Part shown: positions 8,915 through 17,881 of the stretch, piece by piece | How positions within the stretch are numbered: position 1 is the stretch's first letter | Layout of the letters: every line of letters begins with the position of its first letter | DNA from: WRMR01 sp031548645 | Lineage (GTDB): Bacteria > Planctomycetota > Planctomycetia > Pirellulales > Thermoguttaceae | DNA: 64,000 nucleotides | NCBI GenBank assembly: GCA_031548645.1 | Contig: JAVBQX010000014.1 | Location: forward strand, 42,295-106,294 | Direction of reading: 5' to 3' | Position numbers and translations under genes: made by a program | Notes under the pieces: model-generated | What the model saw: only the letters and a program-made list of their open reading frames with translations | What the model was told of the DNA's origin: nothing | Database searches by the model: none

Positions 8915-11149
8915 ATGAATATGATGAGTCGGTGTACCGGATGGTTCGTATCAATCGCGACCGTGCTGATATTCGGCATCGGTTCGGCATGGGCGCAAAC
9001 GCAGCAACCTGTTCCAGAAGGCCCTGTCGTCGGCGGTTCCGCTTCAGCACAATCGGTGATGCCTTGGCCCGGCGCCCAATATGCGGGGAACTCGGAGCCG
9101 TCATGGCAACGGGCGATTTCCGGCCCTGTCTCCGGCAATGTTTCCAGCGGCGCTCCGGCGGGTGCGGAGCCGGTACAATATCCCGCCGACGTGCAACTGG
9201 TTTACATCAATCACGCGCCGAATGATTATTCCGCGTCGACACCTGCCCCGCCGACGGCGGCCCGGGTTTTCGCCGTTGCGCCGGCGGATGCCGCGCGAAA
9301 TCCGGATCGTTCCCAATCGTCGCCGCAATACTCCGCGCAACAGAACTTCCGGTCCCAAGGGCCGGGACAAGTCGCCCCGTCGCCGGGCTATCTTGCCATG
9401 CCGCAAACGCAGGCACCGCAGACTTCGGCCAACACGGCTCCCAATTATGCGCCGCAAACGACATATCCACTTTCGGCATCGTCCATGCCGCCAACGCCTC
9501 AAATGATGGTTTCGCAGCCCGTTGCCCCAACGACCGCCACCACAACCGCCCCGCAAGCGCCAAGGCCGTTCCAGGACTCCGGCCCGACATACGTCGCCGG
9601 AATTCCTTATGCGCCTGTCGATAACCGTCTTGCCGGAACGGCGCCGAGTCATGGTACATTCCCGCAAACGGCCGCACCTTCCGCGCAAAGGCAAGCGGTC
9701 AATCCCCTGTCGAATCCCCGGCCAAACCCCGTCGCGCCGCAAGTCGCCCCGACGCCGAATTACGGAAATTCCGGCGGCATTGCCTATCCTTATTCCCAAC
9801 TTGCCCCGCAAGCGCCGCACATGCAACCGGTCGTCGCTGTTTCGGCCAACATGCCGTCGACCACCGAACCGCAATTCCCGCAGGGCATATCGACCGCAAT
9901 TCCGTATCGCAACGGCCCTTTGCCGAACACCGACGAGTCGCAAGCGAATCAGGCCGTGATTCCCGAATTCGCCACACCGACACAAGGCTATTCCATCGCG
10001 GAACTGCAACAGATGGCCCTGCAAAGCAATCCCGCGCTCATGAAAAAGCAGCGGGAAATCCAAGCTAAGTACGGGACGTGGCTCCAGGTCGGGCTTTATG
10101 CCAATCCGACCGTCGGGTTCCTCGGCGAAGACTACGCCGACAACGGGACGCAGGGAAGGCAGGGGCTCGTCCTCGAACAGGAAATCATCCGCGGCAACAA
10201 GCTCGGCGTCGCCCGTAACGTCGAACGCTGGTCGATAGAAATCGCCCGCAAGGAATGGGAGATCGCCCAGGTCAAGGTGGTCAACGACGTCAAGGCTTAT
10301 GCTTACGATTACATGTTGGCCGTACACCTCGTCGAAGCCCATCGGTCGCTCGTCGAAATAGCGGAAAAGAATCTCGGCTTCACCGAGGAATTGGTCAAGC
10401 GGTATGAACTCGGGAAAACCGAACTGCTGCAAAACAGGATTCTGAAAAACAGGACGTCCGTCGAGCTGGCCAAGGCGGAGCAAAACGAACAGGAGAAATG
10501 GGCGCAACTGGTCGCCATGGTCGGGCGGCCCGATCTCCCGAAACAGGGAATCACCGACCCGGTGCGCCATGCCTGTTTCGATCTGGTCGCGGAAGAACTC
10601 TGGCAGCGTCTCGCGGTCGGCAGCCCCGAGGTGCAGTTGGAACAGCTCCGCCGCCAGAAGGCGAACTGCGTCATCCGCCAGGAGGAAGCCCAGGCCGTGT
10701 CCAACATCACCGTCGGCGGAACCTTCGGCTATCACGTTTCGGACAAGGCCATGAGCGGCGATATCGGCTTTACGATGCCGCTCCGCGTTTACGACCGCAA
10801 CCAGGGGAACATCCGGCGGGCCCAGGCCGACGCCATGGCGCAGACCTGCGAAATCGAACGGGTTCAACTGGATTTACGGACGCGATTCGCCGCCGAATGG
10901 AACAGCTATCTCAACGCCCGCACGGTCATGAACCAATACGAATCGATCATCCTGCCCGACGCGGAGGAAAGCATCGTGCTGGTTCGCGGCGGCGTGCAGC
11001 AGGGGGAACTCTCGTCGCTGGAACTGCTGATCGCGCAACAGACGTATTTCCAGACGCGGATCGAATACATCAACGCCGTGCGCGACGTGGTGGTCGGCGG
11101 CACCTATCTCAACGGCATGTTGCTCAAAGGCGGTTTGGGGGCGCCGTAA
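8915..11149 (+). CDS. TolC-family outer-membrane efflux protein with long Pro/Gln/Ala-rich N-terminal extension
   Basis: Outer-membrane channel component of an RND- or metal-efflux-type export system, closest in feel to the CzcC branch. The start at 8915 is set by AAGGAAGG 4-5 bases upstream and by the signal peptide that follows (about 27 residues ending GSAWAQ). Residues ~30-360 are low-complexity P, Q, A and S with repeated PQ and AP motifs, probably disordered in the periplasm. The OEP domain then starts at YSIAELQQMALQSNPAL and runs to the end (~365-744), with the two long helical repeats and a duplicated EWNSYLNAR / AYDYMLA pattern. No membrane-fusion protein or pump lies next to it. 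Confidence 0.88.
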   Translation: MNMMSRCTGWFVSIATVLIFGIGSAWAQTQQPVPEGPVVGGSASAQSVMPWPGAQYAGNSEPSWQRAISGPVSGNVSSGAPAGAEPVQYPADVQLVYINHAPNDYSASTPAPPTAARVFAVAPADAARNPDRSQSSPQYSAQQNFRSQGPGQVAPSPGYLAMPQTQAPQTSANTAPNYAPQTTYPLSASSMPPTPQMMVSQPVAPTTATTTAPQAPRPFQDSGPTYVAGIPYAPVDNRLAGTAPSHGTFPQTAAPSAQRQAVNPLSNPRPNPVAPQVAPTPNYGNSGGIAYPYSQLAPQAPHMQPVVAVSANMPSTTEPQFPQGISTAIPYRNGPLPNTDESQANQAVIPEFATPTQGYSIAELQQMALQSNPALMKKQREIQAKYGTWLQVGLYANPTVGFLGEDYADNGTQGRQGLVLEQEIIRGNKLGVARNVERWSIEIARKEWEIAQVKVVNDVKAYAYDYMLAVHLVEAHRSLVEIAEKNLGFTEELVKRYELGKTELLQNRILKNRTSVELAKAEQNEQEKWAQLVAMVGRPDLPKQGITDPVRHACFDLVAEELWQRLAVGSPEVQLEQLRRQKANCVIRQEEAQAVSNITVGGTFGYHVSDKAMSGDIGFTMPLRVYDRNQGNIRRAQADAMAQTCEIERVQLDLRTRFAAEWNSYLNARTVMNQYESIILPDAEESIVLVRGGVQQGELSSLELLIAQQTYFQTRIEYINAVRDVVVGGTYLNGMLLKGGLGAP

Positions 11150-11197
11150 ACGCGTGCCACGTGGTGACGTTTCATGAGATACTTCCCGACAAACGCA

Positions 11198-13303
11198 TCA
11201 CTTCACCGTCGGGAACGCCGAAATGCGAAGCCGGGCGGCGCCCATCGGGATGAGTTCGATCTCCTCGACCGGCTCGTCCGTCGCGACGGGGCTTTGCGGC
11301 ACCGGGGCGCACAGCCCGAACCGGTCCGTCCGCCAGCCGGGAATTTTCCGCCCCGTCATTTTCAGCGTCAGCGGCACCGCGTCCGTCGTCCACGGATAAT
11401 CGTCCGCCGGCCATTCTTTGCGTTCGAGTTCAAAGCCCTGCATCCTCAAAACTTCTTTTTTGAACACTTCAGGATTTGTCGGCATGAGTGGCATTCGCAA
11501 TCTGATGGTTTCGGCACCAACTTGACGTATCATCAACCCATAATTCCACGGCGAGTCGGGGTAAATCTCGAACGAGGGCCAGGCCGATTCGTCGGCGCCG
11601 GCCTGCCAGCCGGAATCGCTCATCGCGGTATCGCGGCTGCTCATCTTCTCGTAACGCTCACGGATTTTCAGCGAAAAGGTCAGCGGCCCGTAGTCGACGC
11701 TCACGCAGTTTTTGTTCTGCTGCCACGTTCGGGTCGTGATTTCCATCGGCATGACGAGGTCCACCGTGTCGCCGTTTTTCCATTCGCGGTCGATCCGCAC
11801 GTACTTTTGCGGCGTCACCTCGCAATTCACCGGCTTGTCATTAATCAATATCTGCATGACGTTGCACCATTTGGGGACGCGGAAATACATCGGAAATTTC
11901 AGCGTTTTCGGAGTCGTGACGGTGAAACGCACGTTTTCCTCGAAGGGGTAACGTGTTTCCTCACAGACGGTCACCTCGGTCCCGTCGGCGACTTTCGCCG
12001 TGACCGTGCAGGCGTTGTACATCACGGCGGCCAGGCCCTTGTCCGGCGTGGCCATCCAGAGATTTTCGACGTAATAGGGCCAGCCGTGCGCGTGGTTGTG
12101 CTGGCAGCAGCGGCAACTGAAGGGGTTCATCATCATGAACGGCCCGCGGTTGTCGATGCCGGGATGGTGGTTTTTGCTGTCGGAAACGACCTGGTTCGGA
12201 CTCGTCACGTAACGCAAAGCGCGAAAGTCGGGCATGAAGGTCGCCGGGTAACTGTTGAACGCGACGTCCTCGCAATTATCGGCCCACGACGGGTCGCCGG
12301 TGATCCGCACGAGCATCGCGTCGCTGGACATCTGTTCGACCATGCCGCAGGTTTCCACGCCCTGACGCGGGTCGACGTAGCCGGGTCGCGAATTTTCGTC
12401 GCCGCCGAACATGCCGCCGGGCACCTGCCCGTAACAGGCCCGAATGAGCCAGAAATCGTTGTAGGTCGCGCGACAATGTTCCGGATCGCCCGAAAACATC
12501 CAATACGTGGCCGGTTCGCGGAAGCACTGCGCGATGTTGACGTTGTGCCAGTTCGGCAGCGTCGATTCCTGCATCCAGTTGGCCGTGTTGCGGTGAATTT
12601 TTTCCGCGACTTCCAGCAGGAAGGCGTCGCCCGTGTGGTTGTAAAGCCAGAGGCAACTGTAAAGCAGGTCGCCGCCGCGCGAGTTTTCCCAATAGGTTTT
12701 GAGGAACTTTTCTTCCGGATAGGTTTGCAGCCACTTGAAATAGCGGGTCATGAAATCGAGCACTTTGGGGTTGTCGGTGTGCTCGTAATACGACTGCATG
12801 AGGAACAGCACAATCATGTTCGGCCAAAGGTCCATGCCTTTTTCCGCGTCGGGGTTGCCGGGGCCGAAGAAGCCGTCCTCGCGCTGGCTCGCGAAAATCG
12901 CGTCGAGCCAGATTTGCATCTCGGCGATCATCGCGGGATCGTCGAGCAGGTAGGCGAGATTGCCGTAACCTTTCAGCCAGTAGGGGACCTCCTCCCAGCC
13001 GTGACTTCCGCCCTCGCGGAGCCAGGCGTTGTCGTTTTTATCGAGCCATTTGCTGATTTCGCCGAGATGGCCGGTCAGACCGTCGCGCTGCAATTCGAGA
13101 TAACGCCCGATCCAGCCTTCGGCCCGAATCGCACCGACGGGCAGCTTCAAAAACGGCGAAGGTTGCAGCGGGGCACGGTTGCCGACGTAATGCGTCGTAC
13201 CGTCGCCGGGATTCGGGCGGTCGACGCAGGTGATTTCATCGGCCCGCGCATACGACGCGAACAGGCCGGCCAGAAAAACAAGACTTGCCAGGGGGAATCT
13301 CAT
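11198..13303 (-). CDS. Glycoside hydrolase family 127-like (beta-L-arabinofuranosidase, DUF1680), secreted
   Basis: Predicted exo-acting enzyme releasing beta-L-arabinofuranose from plant glycans, exported by an N-terminal signal peptide (~1-21, ending SYARA). In the 701 residues the all-alpha barrel covers ~45-410. GGDEN (~301-305) lies where the family has its acid/base Glu, ETC (~317-319) matches the Glu-x-Cys zinc ligands, and the CRCC pair ending at ~400 matches the cysteine nucleophile and zinc cysteine of HypBA1. The C-terminal beta-sandwich is full length. AGGAG lies 11 bases ahead of the ATG. It follows the GHL10-like gene on the same strand after ~105 bases holding a palindromic repeat; the two may act together on one polysaccharide. 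Confidence 0.88.
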   Translation of the reverse strand: MRFPLASLVFLAGLFASYARADEITCVDRPNPGDGTTHYVGNRAPLQPSPFLKLPVGAIRAEGWIGRYLELQRDGLTGHLGEISKWLDKNDNAWLREGGSHGWEEVPYWLKGYGNLAYLLDDPAMIAEMQIWLDAIFASQREDGFFGPGNPDAEKGMDLWPNMIVLFLMQSYYEHTDNPKVLDFMTRYFKWLQTYPEEKFLKTYWENSRGGDLLYSCLWLYNHTGDAFLLEVAEKIHRNTANWMQESTLPNWHNVNIAQCFREPATYWMFSGDPEHCRATYNDFWLIRACYGQVPGGMFGGDENSRPGYVDPRQGVETCGMVEQMSSDAMLVRITGDPSWADNCEDVAFNSYPATFMPDFRALRYVTSPNQVVSDSKNHHPGIDNRGPFMMMNPFSCRCCQHNHAHGWPYYVENLWMATPDKGLAAVMYNACTVTAKVADGTEVTVCEETRYPFEENVRFTVTTPKTLKFPMYFRVPKWCNVMQILINDKPVNCEVTPQKYVRIDREWKNGDTVDLVMPMEITTRTWQQNKNCVSVDYGPLTFSLKIRERYEKMSSRDTAMSDSGWQAGADESAWPSFEIYPDSPWNYGLMIRQVGAETIRLRMPLMPTNPEVFKKEVLRMQGFELERKEWPADDYPWTTDAVPLTLKMTGRKIPGWRTDRFGLCAPVPQSPVATDEPVEEIELIPMGAARLRISAFPTVK

Positions 13304-13343
13304 GACGGCGATTTCTCCTATGATGATTGCGTTGATGATTGGC

Positions 13344-13369
13344 GGCGGTCACGGCGTGACCGCCCTACC
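13344..13369. repeat. Palindromic repeat, GGCGGTCAC / GTGACCGCC family
   Basis: A 21-base near-perfect palindrome followed by CTACC, between two glycoside hydrolase genes. Closely related copies lie at 20099-20119 and 31379-31404. Confidence 0.65.
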
Positions 13370-13408
13370 TGTCCCTCGCTGATGCTTGGGGCTGGCTATT
13401 GCCGGGTG

Positions 13409-15799
13409 TCATTTTCGGGTCGGACCGAGTTTCAGCGTCGGCGGGATGCGCTGGATCGTGCGGCCGTCGAGGTTGAAAATCACGAAGCCGGGCGACCCGA
13501 CGCGTCGCGTGATTTCAATTTCCGCGGCGACGCGGTCGGGCGTCATGGCGATGTTCGTCGCCGTGGCGCCGATGCCGGGGTATAGCGGAATGCGACCGCC
13601 GACGATTTGATTGTGCCGCGTGACCAGCCGTTCGAAGCCGGAAAGGTTGTCCGTGTAATCCATCGGGCAGATGAAATCCAGGTATCCCCGCTCGACCCAG
13701 ACGGGCCAGTCCTGCCCGACGTCGGCGCGGCTGTTCGGGTAGTTGGAAAACACCGCCGCGGAAATTTTGATGTCCGGCCGGATCGCCTTCGCTTCGCGGT
13801 GCACCCGTTCGACCAGCGTGGTGATCGTATCGCAGCGCCACTGCGTGTAGGCGTCCGCGCAAGGACCGCCGGATCGCACGTCGGCGGGCCACTGGCGGAT
13901 TTCGCAACCGGTCGCTTCGGTAAAACGCTTGCGGCAACCGTCGCAGAAACAGCTTTCCATGCCGGGATAGCGGATGTAATCGAAATGAATGCCCGCCAGT
14001 TTCGGGTACTTGCGCACCAGTTCGCAAAAGGTTTCACATTCGAGATCGACGTTCGCCGGGTGCGAGGGGCAAAGCCAATCGAGCGGCGAACCGTCGGCCC
14101 CGACCTGGGTGCGGCCTTCCTTGCGGAGTCGTTCGATCCACTCGCGCGGCGAACCGTTCAGCCAGTAGCACACCTGCCAGGCGTGCACTTCGACGCCGTA
14201 TTTCTCCCCGGCGGCAACGGCCTGTTCGACCTGGTCGCCGTATTGCTCGAACTTCGCGCTGCGCGGGAGCACGTCGCTGGCGTAGTCGGCCGAGCCGCCC
14301 CAGAGCATGTTCGAGATGACCGCGTTGAATCCGCAGTCGGACAATTCGCGCATCGTCCGGTCCCAGTCGCCGGGATAGGCCCCAAGTCCGGCGTGTTCCC
14401 ACCAGGCCCGGAATTCCGGCGTTTTCGGTTCAAGCGATGCACAATATTCCCGCACGGCTTGCGCATGCAGGGCGTCGATCGTCTCAATCAATTCCAAATA
14501 ACGCGGCACGGAAAGCCCGGTTTCGTCGGCGTTTTTCTCAAAGAAATCGCCGGGTAATTCAAAACCGCGTTGCCGCAATTCGGCGAAATAACGCTTGGCC
14601 AGCGCATTGCGTTGCGTTGCGTTTTGCGCTCGCGTGTCGCCGGTCGACAGCAGCGTCTTCCAACTCTCGACCGCTTTCCGTTCCAGCGGCGAGATGTCAA
14701 AACAGGCCAGCAACGAAATGAGAAAACGGTTTTGATTTTCCGGGTCGTCGTTGGTCACGACGTGCGAAAAGAACGCGCCGCGGTCGCTGAGCAAAAGAGC
14801 CGGATATTCCGTCCGACGTCCCGCCGCGTCATACCATTGGGCAGCGACGTGTGCGTGATAGGGCGCGTCCGGAAGCGGACGGCTCGTGTTGATGTTCCAG
14901 GAATTCTGCTTGAACGCGTCGAGTTTGGCAAACGGATCGTCAGACGCGTTCGTTTTTTCAAAACGGACTTCGGCGAAGGCGGCGTCCCCTTCGGGCGATT
15001 TCAGGTACCGGACCGGTTCGAACCCGAGCGTCCGCATGAGCGTTTCCGGCAACTGGTAAAAGGCGATCAGTTTGCCGCCGCGTTCGACGAATTGTACGAG
15101 CAGTTGCGTCTCCCGTTCGTCGAGCCGGCTGTTGAGCGGCAGCAAAACGACGCGATAATCGGCCAGGCGGCTTTCGGTCAGATCGGACGATGAAATCGCC
15201 CCGACGGGAATTCCGGCCCGGTTCACTCGCGCGACCAGTTGCAGTGCCGATAGGCGGTCTTCGGACGAATCGGGCATGACGGCGACAAACGGCGATGCGG
15301 CCGCATCGACTTTGACGAGACGGAGCGATCCGTCTTTGAGATCGCCGCGCCAGGCGGCAAAACGCGCAATATCGACCTTGTCCCACGGCCCCGGTTTGCC
15401 TTCGAAGGAGACGGCGGTGCGCGGGATTTCGAGGCGATAACGGCTTTGCGTTCCCGGCATTTTTTCCGGCAACGGCGTCACGAAGGAATACCAGCCGGCA
15501 CCGCTGCGAAAGTAAAGCGTGATGTGATTGACCGCTTCCGGCGTATCGCAATCGAATTCGACGACGAACATGCCCGCCGCGGCAACGGCCGTCGGGTCAT
15601 CGACGGGAAAATCGACCATACCGCGCGCCGCGTCCGACTGCGTGCCGAACGGCAGGTCGATGACGCAGGGTTCCTTGAGCAGCGGCTTGTCAGGCAAAGG
15701 CTTGTCGGCGTCATCGCCCGCCATCGCCGCGGTAATCGTCGCGGCGATACAGGCAAACAAAACGGCAAAACGCAAAACTGAATATTTTCGGCATATCAT
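13409..15799 (-). CDS. Secreted GHL10-type hydrolase (family 10 glycosylhydrolase-like, PF02638 type)
   Basis: Putative glycan hydrolase with a signal peptide (~1-28, hydrophobic LFACIAATITAAMAG). The first ~440 residues are beta-sandwich-like and resemble carbohydrate-binding or glutamine-amidotransferase-like accessory regions (LLPLNSRLDERETQLLVQF). Residues ~460-790 are the TIM-barrel: AWWEHAGLGAYPGDWDRTM, GVEVHAWQVCYW, the family motif HFDYIRYPG with its acidic residue, and FICPMDYTDN. A CFCDGCRKRF cysteine pair just after DYIRYPG suggests a metal or disulfide site and is unusual. AGGA 7 bases before the ATG supports the start. The substrate is unknown. Confidence 0.82.
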   Translation of the reverse strand: MICRKYSVLRFAVLFACIAATITAAMAGDDADKPLPDKPLLKEPCVIDLPFGTQSDAARGMVDFPVDDPTAVAAAGMFVVEFDCDTPEAVNHITLYFRSGAGWYSFVTPLPEKMPGTQSRYRLEIPRTAVSFEGKPGPWDKVDIARFAAWRGDLKDGSLRLVKVDAAASPFVAVMPDSSEDRLSALQLVARVNRAGIPVGAISSSDLTESRLADYRVVLLPLNSRLDERETQLLVQFVERGGKLIAFYQLPETLMRTLGFEPVRYLKSPEGDAAFAEVRFEKTNASDDPFAKLDAFKQNSWNINTSRPLPDAPYHAHVAAQWYDAAGRRTEYPALLLSDRGAFFSHVVTNDDPENQNRFLISLLACFDISPLERKAVESWKTLLSTGDTRAQNATQRNALAKRYFAELRQRGFELPGDFFEKNADETGLSVPRYLELIETIDALHAQAVREYCASLEPKTPEFRAWWEHAGLGAYPGDWDRTMRELSDCGFNAVISNMLWGGSADYASDVLPRSAKFEQYGDQVEQAVAAGEKYGVEVHAWQVCYWLNGSPREWIERLRKEGRTQVGADGSPLDWLCPSHPANVDLECETFCELVRKYPKLAGIHFDYIRYPGMESCFCDGCRKRFTEATGCEIRQWPADVRSGGPCADAYTQWRCDTITTLVERVHREAKAIRPDIKISAAVFSNYPNSRADVGQDWPVWVERGYLDFICPMDYTDNLSGFERLVTRHNQIVGGRIPLYPGIGATATNIAMTPDRVAAEIEITRRVGSPGFVIFNLDGRTIQRIPPTLKLGPTRK

Positions 15800-15874
15800 G
15801 AGGTGATCCTTTGGTTTGAGTTTTCTGAAAAATCAGGGGAATCACTTTCATTTTACCCTTTTTTGCCATTTGCT

Positions 15875-17650
15875 TCAAGTTGCCGGGTCCTCTTTCTCAA
15901 ACCAGGTCACCGGGTTGAGTTTGCCGAAGGTGGATTTTTTCTTCGGTTCTTCCACGGCGGGTTTTTCCTCGGACAGGTCCTCGGCGTAAACCGCGGAATT
16001 GTATGAGCGTTCCTTATCCTGGGACTGACCTTCCATAATAAATTTGCAACTCAGGGCCGAGGTGCCGTTTTGCTGTTCCTTGCCGGCCTCGGACAGGAAT
16101 TCGAGCGTGTCCTGGTAGGAGCCGCCCAGTTCGGCGATGGCTTCAAGTATCTTGTCAAGCGAGTTGGGCCGCGATCGCGTCGCGTTGATTCCGCCGGGGT
16201 TGACCCGGACGATCTCGACCTGTTCGGGGGATTGCACGTTGACGACGATCGAGTTGCCCGCGTTTCCTACGAAAGGCGCGTTGAGCTTGATGTTTTGCGA
16301 GAAGAGCACGATTTCCGCCCGCTGCGACGATGTCGCATGAACCATCGCTTCGTCGAAGGGCAACACGTGATAATGATAGGGAAAGGCGCCCTGCGGCCAG
16401 GCCCTGATGGCAGGGTGATCCGGCGTACGCCGCCGAAGGGCCCAAAACGCGCCGTAACGCAATTCGGGGTCGCCCGAGGCCATGAGCGGAATGATGTTGT
16501 CGGCCGCTTCGAGGTCGCTGCCCATCGAAGCCAGCGCCGTGATGGCCGCTTGCCGTCTTTTCACGTCGTCGCGTGCGAATTCCGCCAAAACGGGCCCGAC
16601 GCCCAGTTTGCGCATATAGGCGAGCGCTTCAGCGGAATAAAACCGCACGTCACGGTCGGCGCTTTTCATGCCCTCATACAGGGTGTCGGCGCCGCCCTTG
16701 GCGGGTAGTGCCTCCAACTGCAACGCGGCCATTTGTGATTTTTCCGGATCGAACAGTTCCTCCTTGAGTTCCTTGAGCCGCTGTGCCTCCTGGGCGTCGT
16801 TCTCAAAACATCGAATCGACAACAGCACGGCCAGATATCGACCGGGAGCCTCGCGGTAGTCGGGGTGCATCTTGACTTCAATGCCGACCGCGGGCTGGCT
16901 GCGCGCCGTGGCAACGCCGGTCGGTTCGCCTTCGATTTTGAAGCGTCGATTGATTCGTTGCGCCAATTCGGCGGCGATGATCGCCAATTGACTTGTGTTT
17001 CGCGATTCCGTTCCGAGTATAAGGCTGAAATCGCGGTCAAAATGGCACTCCGCCTTTCCGAGAATGACGGCCCGTTTTTCGAAATTCTGGTTTCCTTTTT
17101 CGATTTTCGGGTCGAGCAACAGCGGTCCTTCGACCGAAGCCAATATTTTGCCGCGTTTGATGTCGAAACCGACATCCAACATGTCCGAGAGAACGGTTTT
17201 ATAAAGGATACCGCCTCGAAGGCTTTTGCACTCACTGCCCGGAGGAAGCGAAATTTCCACGTCAACCGCTTCGCCTTTTCGAAGTCCCGGACGAATTTTG
17301 GCCTGCACGCGGACGATCGCGGTGTCTTTCGAGTCGATCAGTTGATTGATATTGGGGATATCGTCGCGTTTCAATTCCTCGCTGACGATTTTGCGATGCA
17401 TGGATTCGACTTCAACGCAGCCGTTTTCACCCAGATTGTATACAAGCCCGAAGCCGTCGACTGTCATGGGGTTATGGCTGCTGATCCCCGGCGCCGCATA
17501 CTCTGCCAACGTCCGGTTGAGGGGATACGGCTTGACCGGCGCCGGCTTGTTTTTGCCCTTGCCCCGATTGATCAGGCTGCACCCCGTCAACAAATTGAGC
17601 ATAACGAGAAAAAGAACGGGTAAAACCGCATATTTTGGGAGGTTTTTCAT
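15875..17650 (-). CDS. FlgI (flagellar P-ring)-like lipoprotein with HEAT-type repeats
   Basis: A 591-residue lipoprotein (lipobox LLTGC at ~20-24). Residues ~45-300 resemble flagellar P-ring protein FlgI: DGFGLVYNLGENG, an AKIRPGLRKGEAVDVEISLP segment, then LRGGILYKTVL, and the ISQLAIIAAELAQRIN-type end. Residues ~330-420 are HEAT-like alpha repeats (DRDVRFYSAEALAYMRKLGV, KRRQAAITALASMGSD), and the C-terminal part carries VEIVRVNPGG. There are no other flagellar genes in the window, and real FlgI is smaller (~370 residues) and not a lipoprotein. It is therefore probably a repurposed ring-forming envelope protein; FlgI-like proteins of this kind occur in planctomycetes. Function unknown. Confidence 0.8.
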   Translation of the reverse strand: MKNLPKYAVLPVLFLVMLNLLTGCSLINRGKGKNKPAPVKPYPLNRTLAEYAAPGISSHNPMTVDGFGLVYNLGENGCVEVESMHRKIVSEELKRDDIPNINQLIDSKDTAIVRVQAKIRPGLRKGEAVDVEISLPPGSECKSLRGGILYKTVLSDMLDVGFDIKRGKILASVEGPLLLDPKIEKGNQNFEKRAVILGKAECHFDRDFSLILGTESRNTSQLAIIAAELAQRINRRFKIEGEPTGVATARSQPAVGIEVKMHPDYREAPGRYLAVLLSIRCFENDAQEAQRLKELKEELFDPEKSQMAALQLEALPAKGGADTLYEGMKSADRDVRFYSAEALAYMRKLGVGPVLAEFARDDVKRRQAAITALASMGSDLEAADNIIPLMASGDPELRYGAFWALRRRTPDHPAIRAWPQGAFPYHYHVLPFDEAMVHATSSQRAEIVLFSQNIKLNAPFVGNAGNSIVVNVQSPEQVEIVRVNPGGINATRSRPNSLDKILEAIAELGGSYQDTLEFLSEAGKEQQNGTSALSCKFIMEGQSQDKERSYNSAVYAEDLSEEKPAVEEPKKKSTFGKLNPVTWFEKEDPAT

Positions 17651-17816
17651 TTATTGTGACCTTGTCGTTCATTCGGAAACAAAACAGCTGTTTGGCGAAT
17701 CGTACGAAAAAATCCCGGGCGGTTCAAGGGCGATTTTTTGCCGGAAATTGTCACTTCGGTCATACTCGCTTGCCTTGACCGCGTATTGATTTACAATGGT
17801 CAACGTCAGGGATTCG

Positions 17817-17845
17817 TTGATTTTTAAACTTGTGAATACTATACT
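17817..17845 (+). promoter_or_regulatory. Candidate sigma-70 promoter for the flippase-like gene
   Basis: TTGATT (17817-17822), a 17-base spacer and TATACT (17840-17845), about 35 bases ahead of the chosen ATG at 17882. Good spacing and near-consensus hexamers. Confidence 0.55.
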
Positions 17846-17881
17846 GTTTTGCGTAAATTGCACATTCCTCCAGGAATAACA

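Noticed and set aside
9101..10867. 588-codon minus-strand frame opposite the TolC-family gene
   Set aside because: Antisense shadow of a strong gene; no domain or signal.
11174..13585. 803-codon plus-strand frame opposite GH127
   Set aside because: It is an antisense shadow: Arg/His/Val-rich, no family, and produced by the codon bias of the well-supported GH127 on the other strand.
15875..17650. Evidence for a flagellar operon
   Set aside because: Only a FlgI-like domain is present; no flgA/flgH/fli/flh gene lies in the window.
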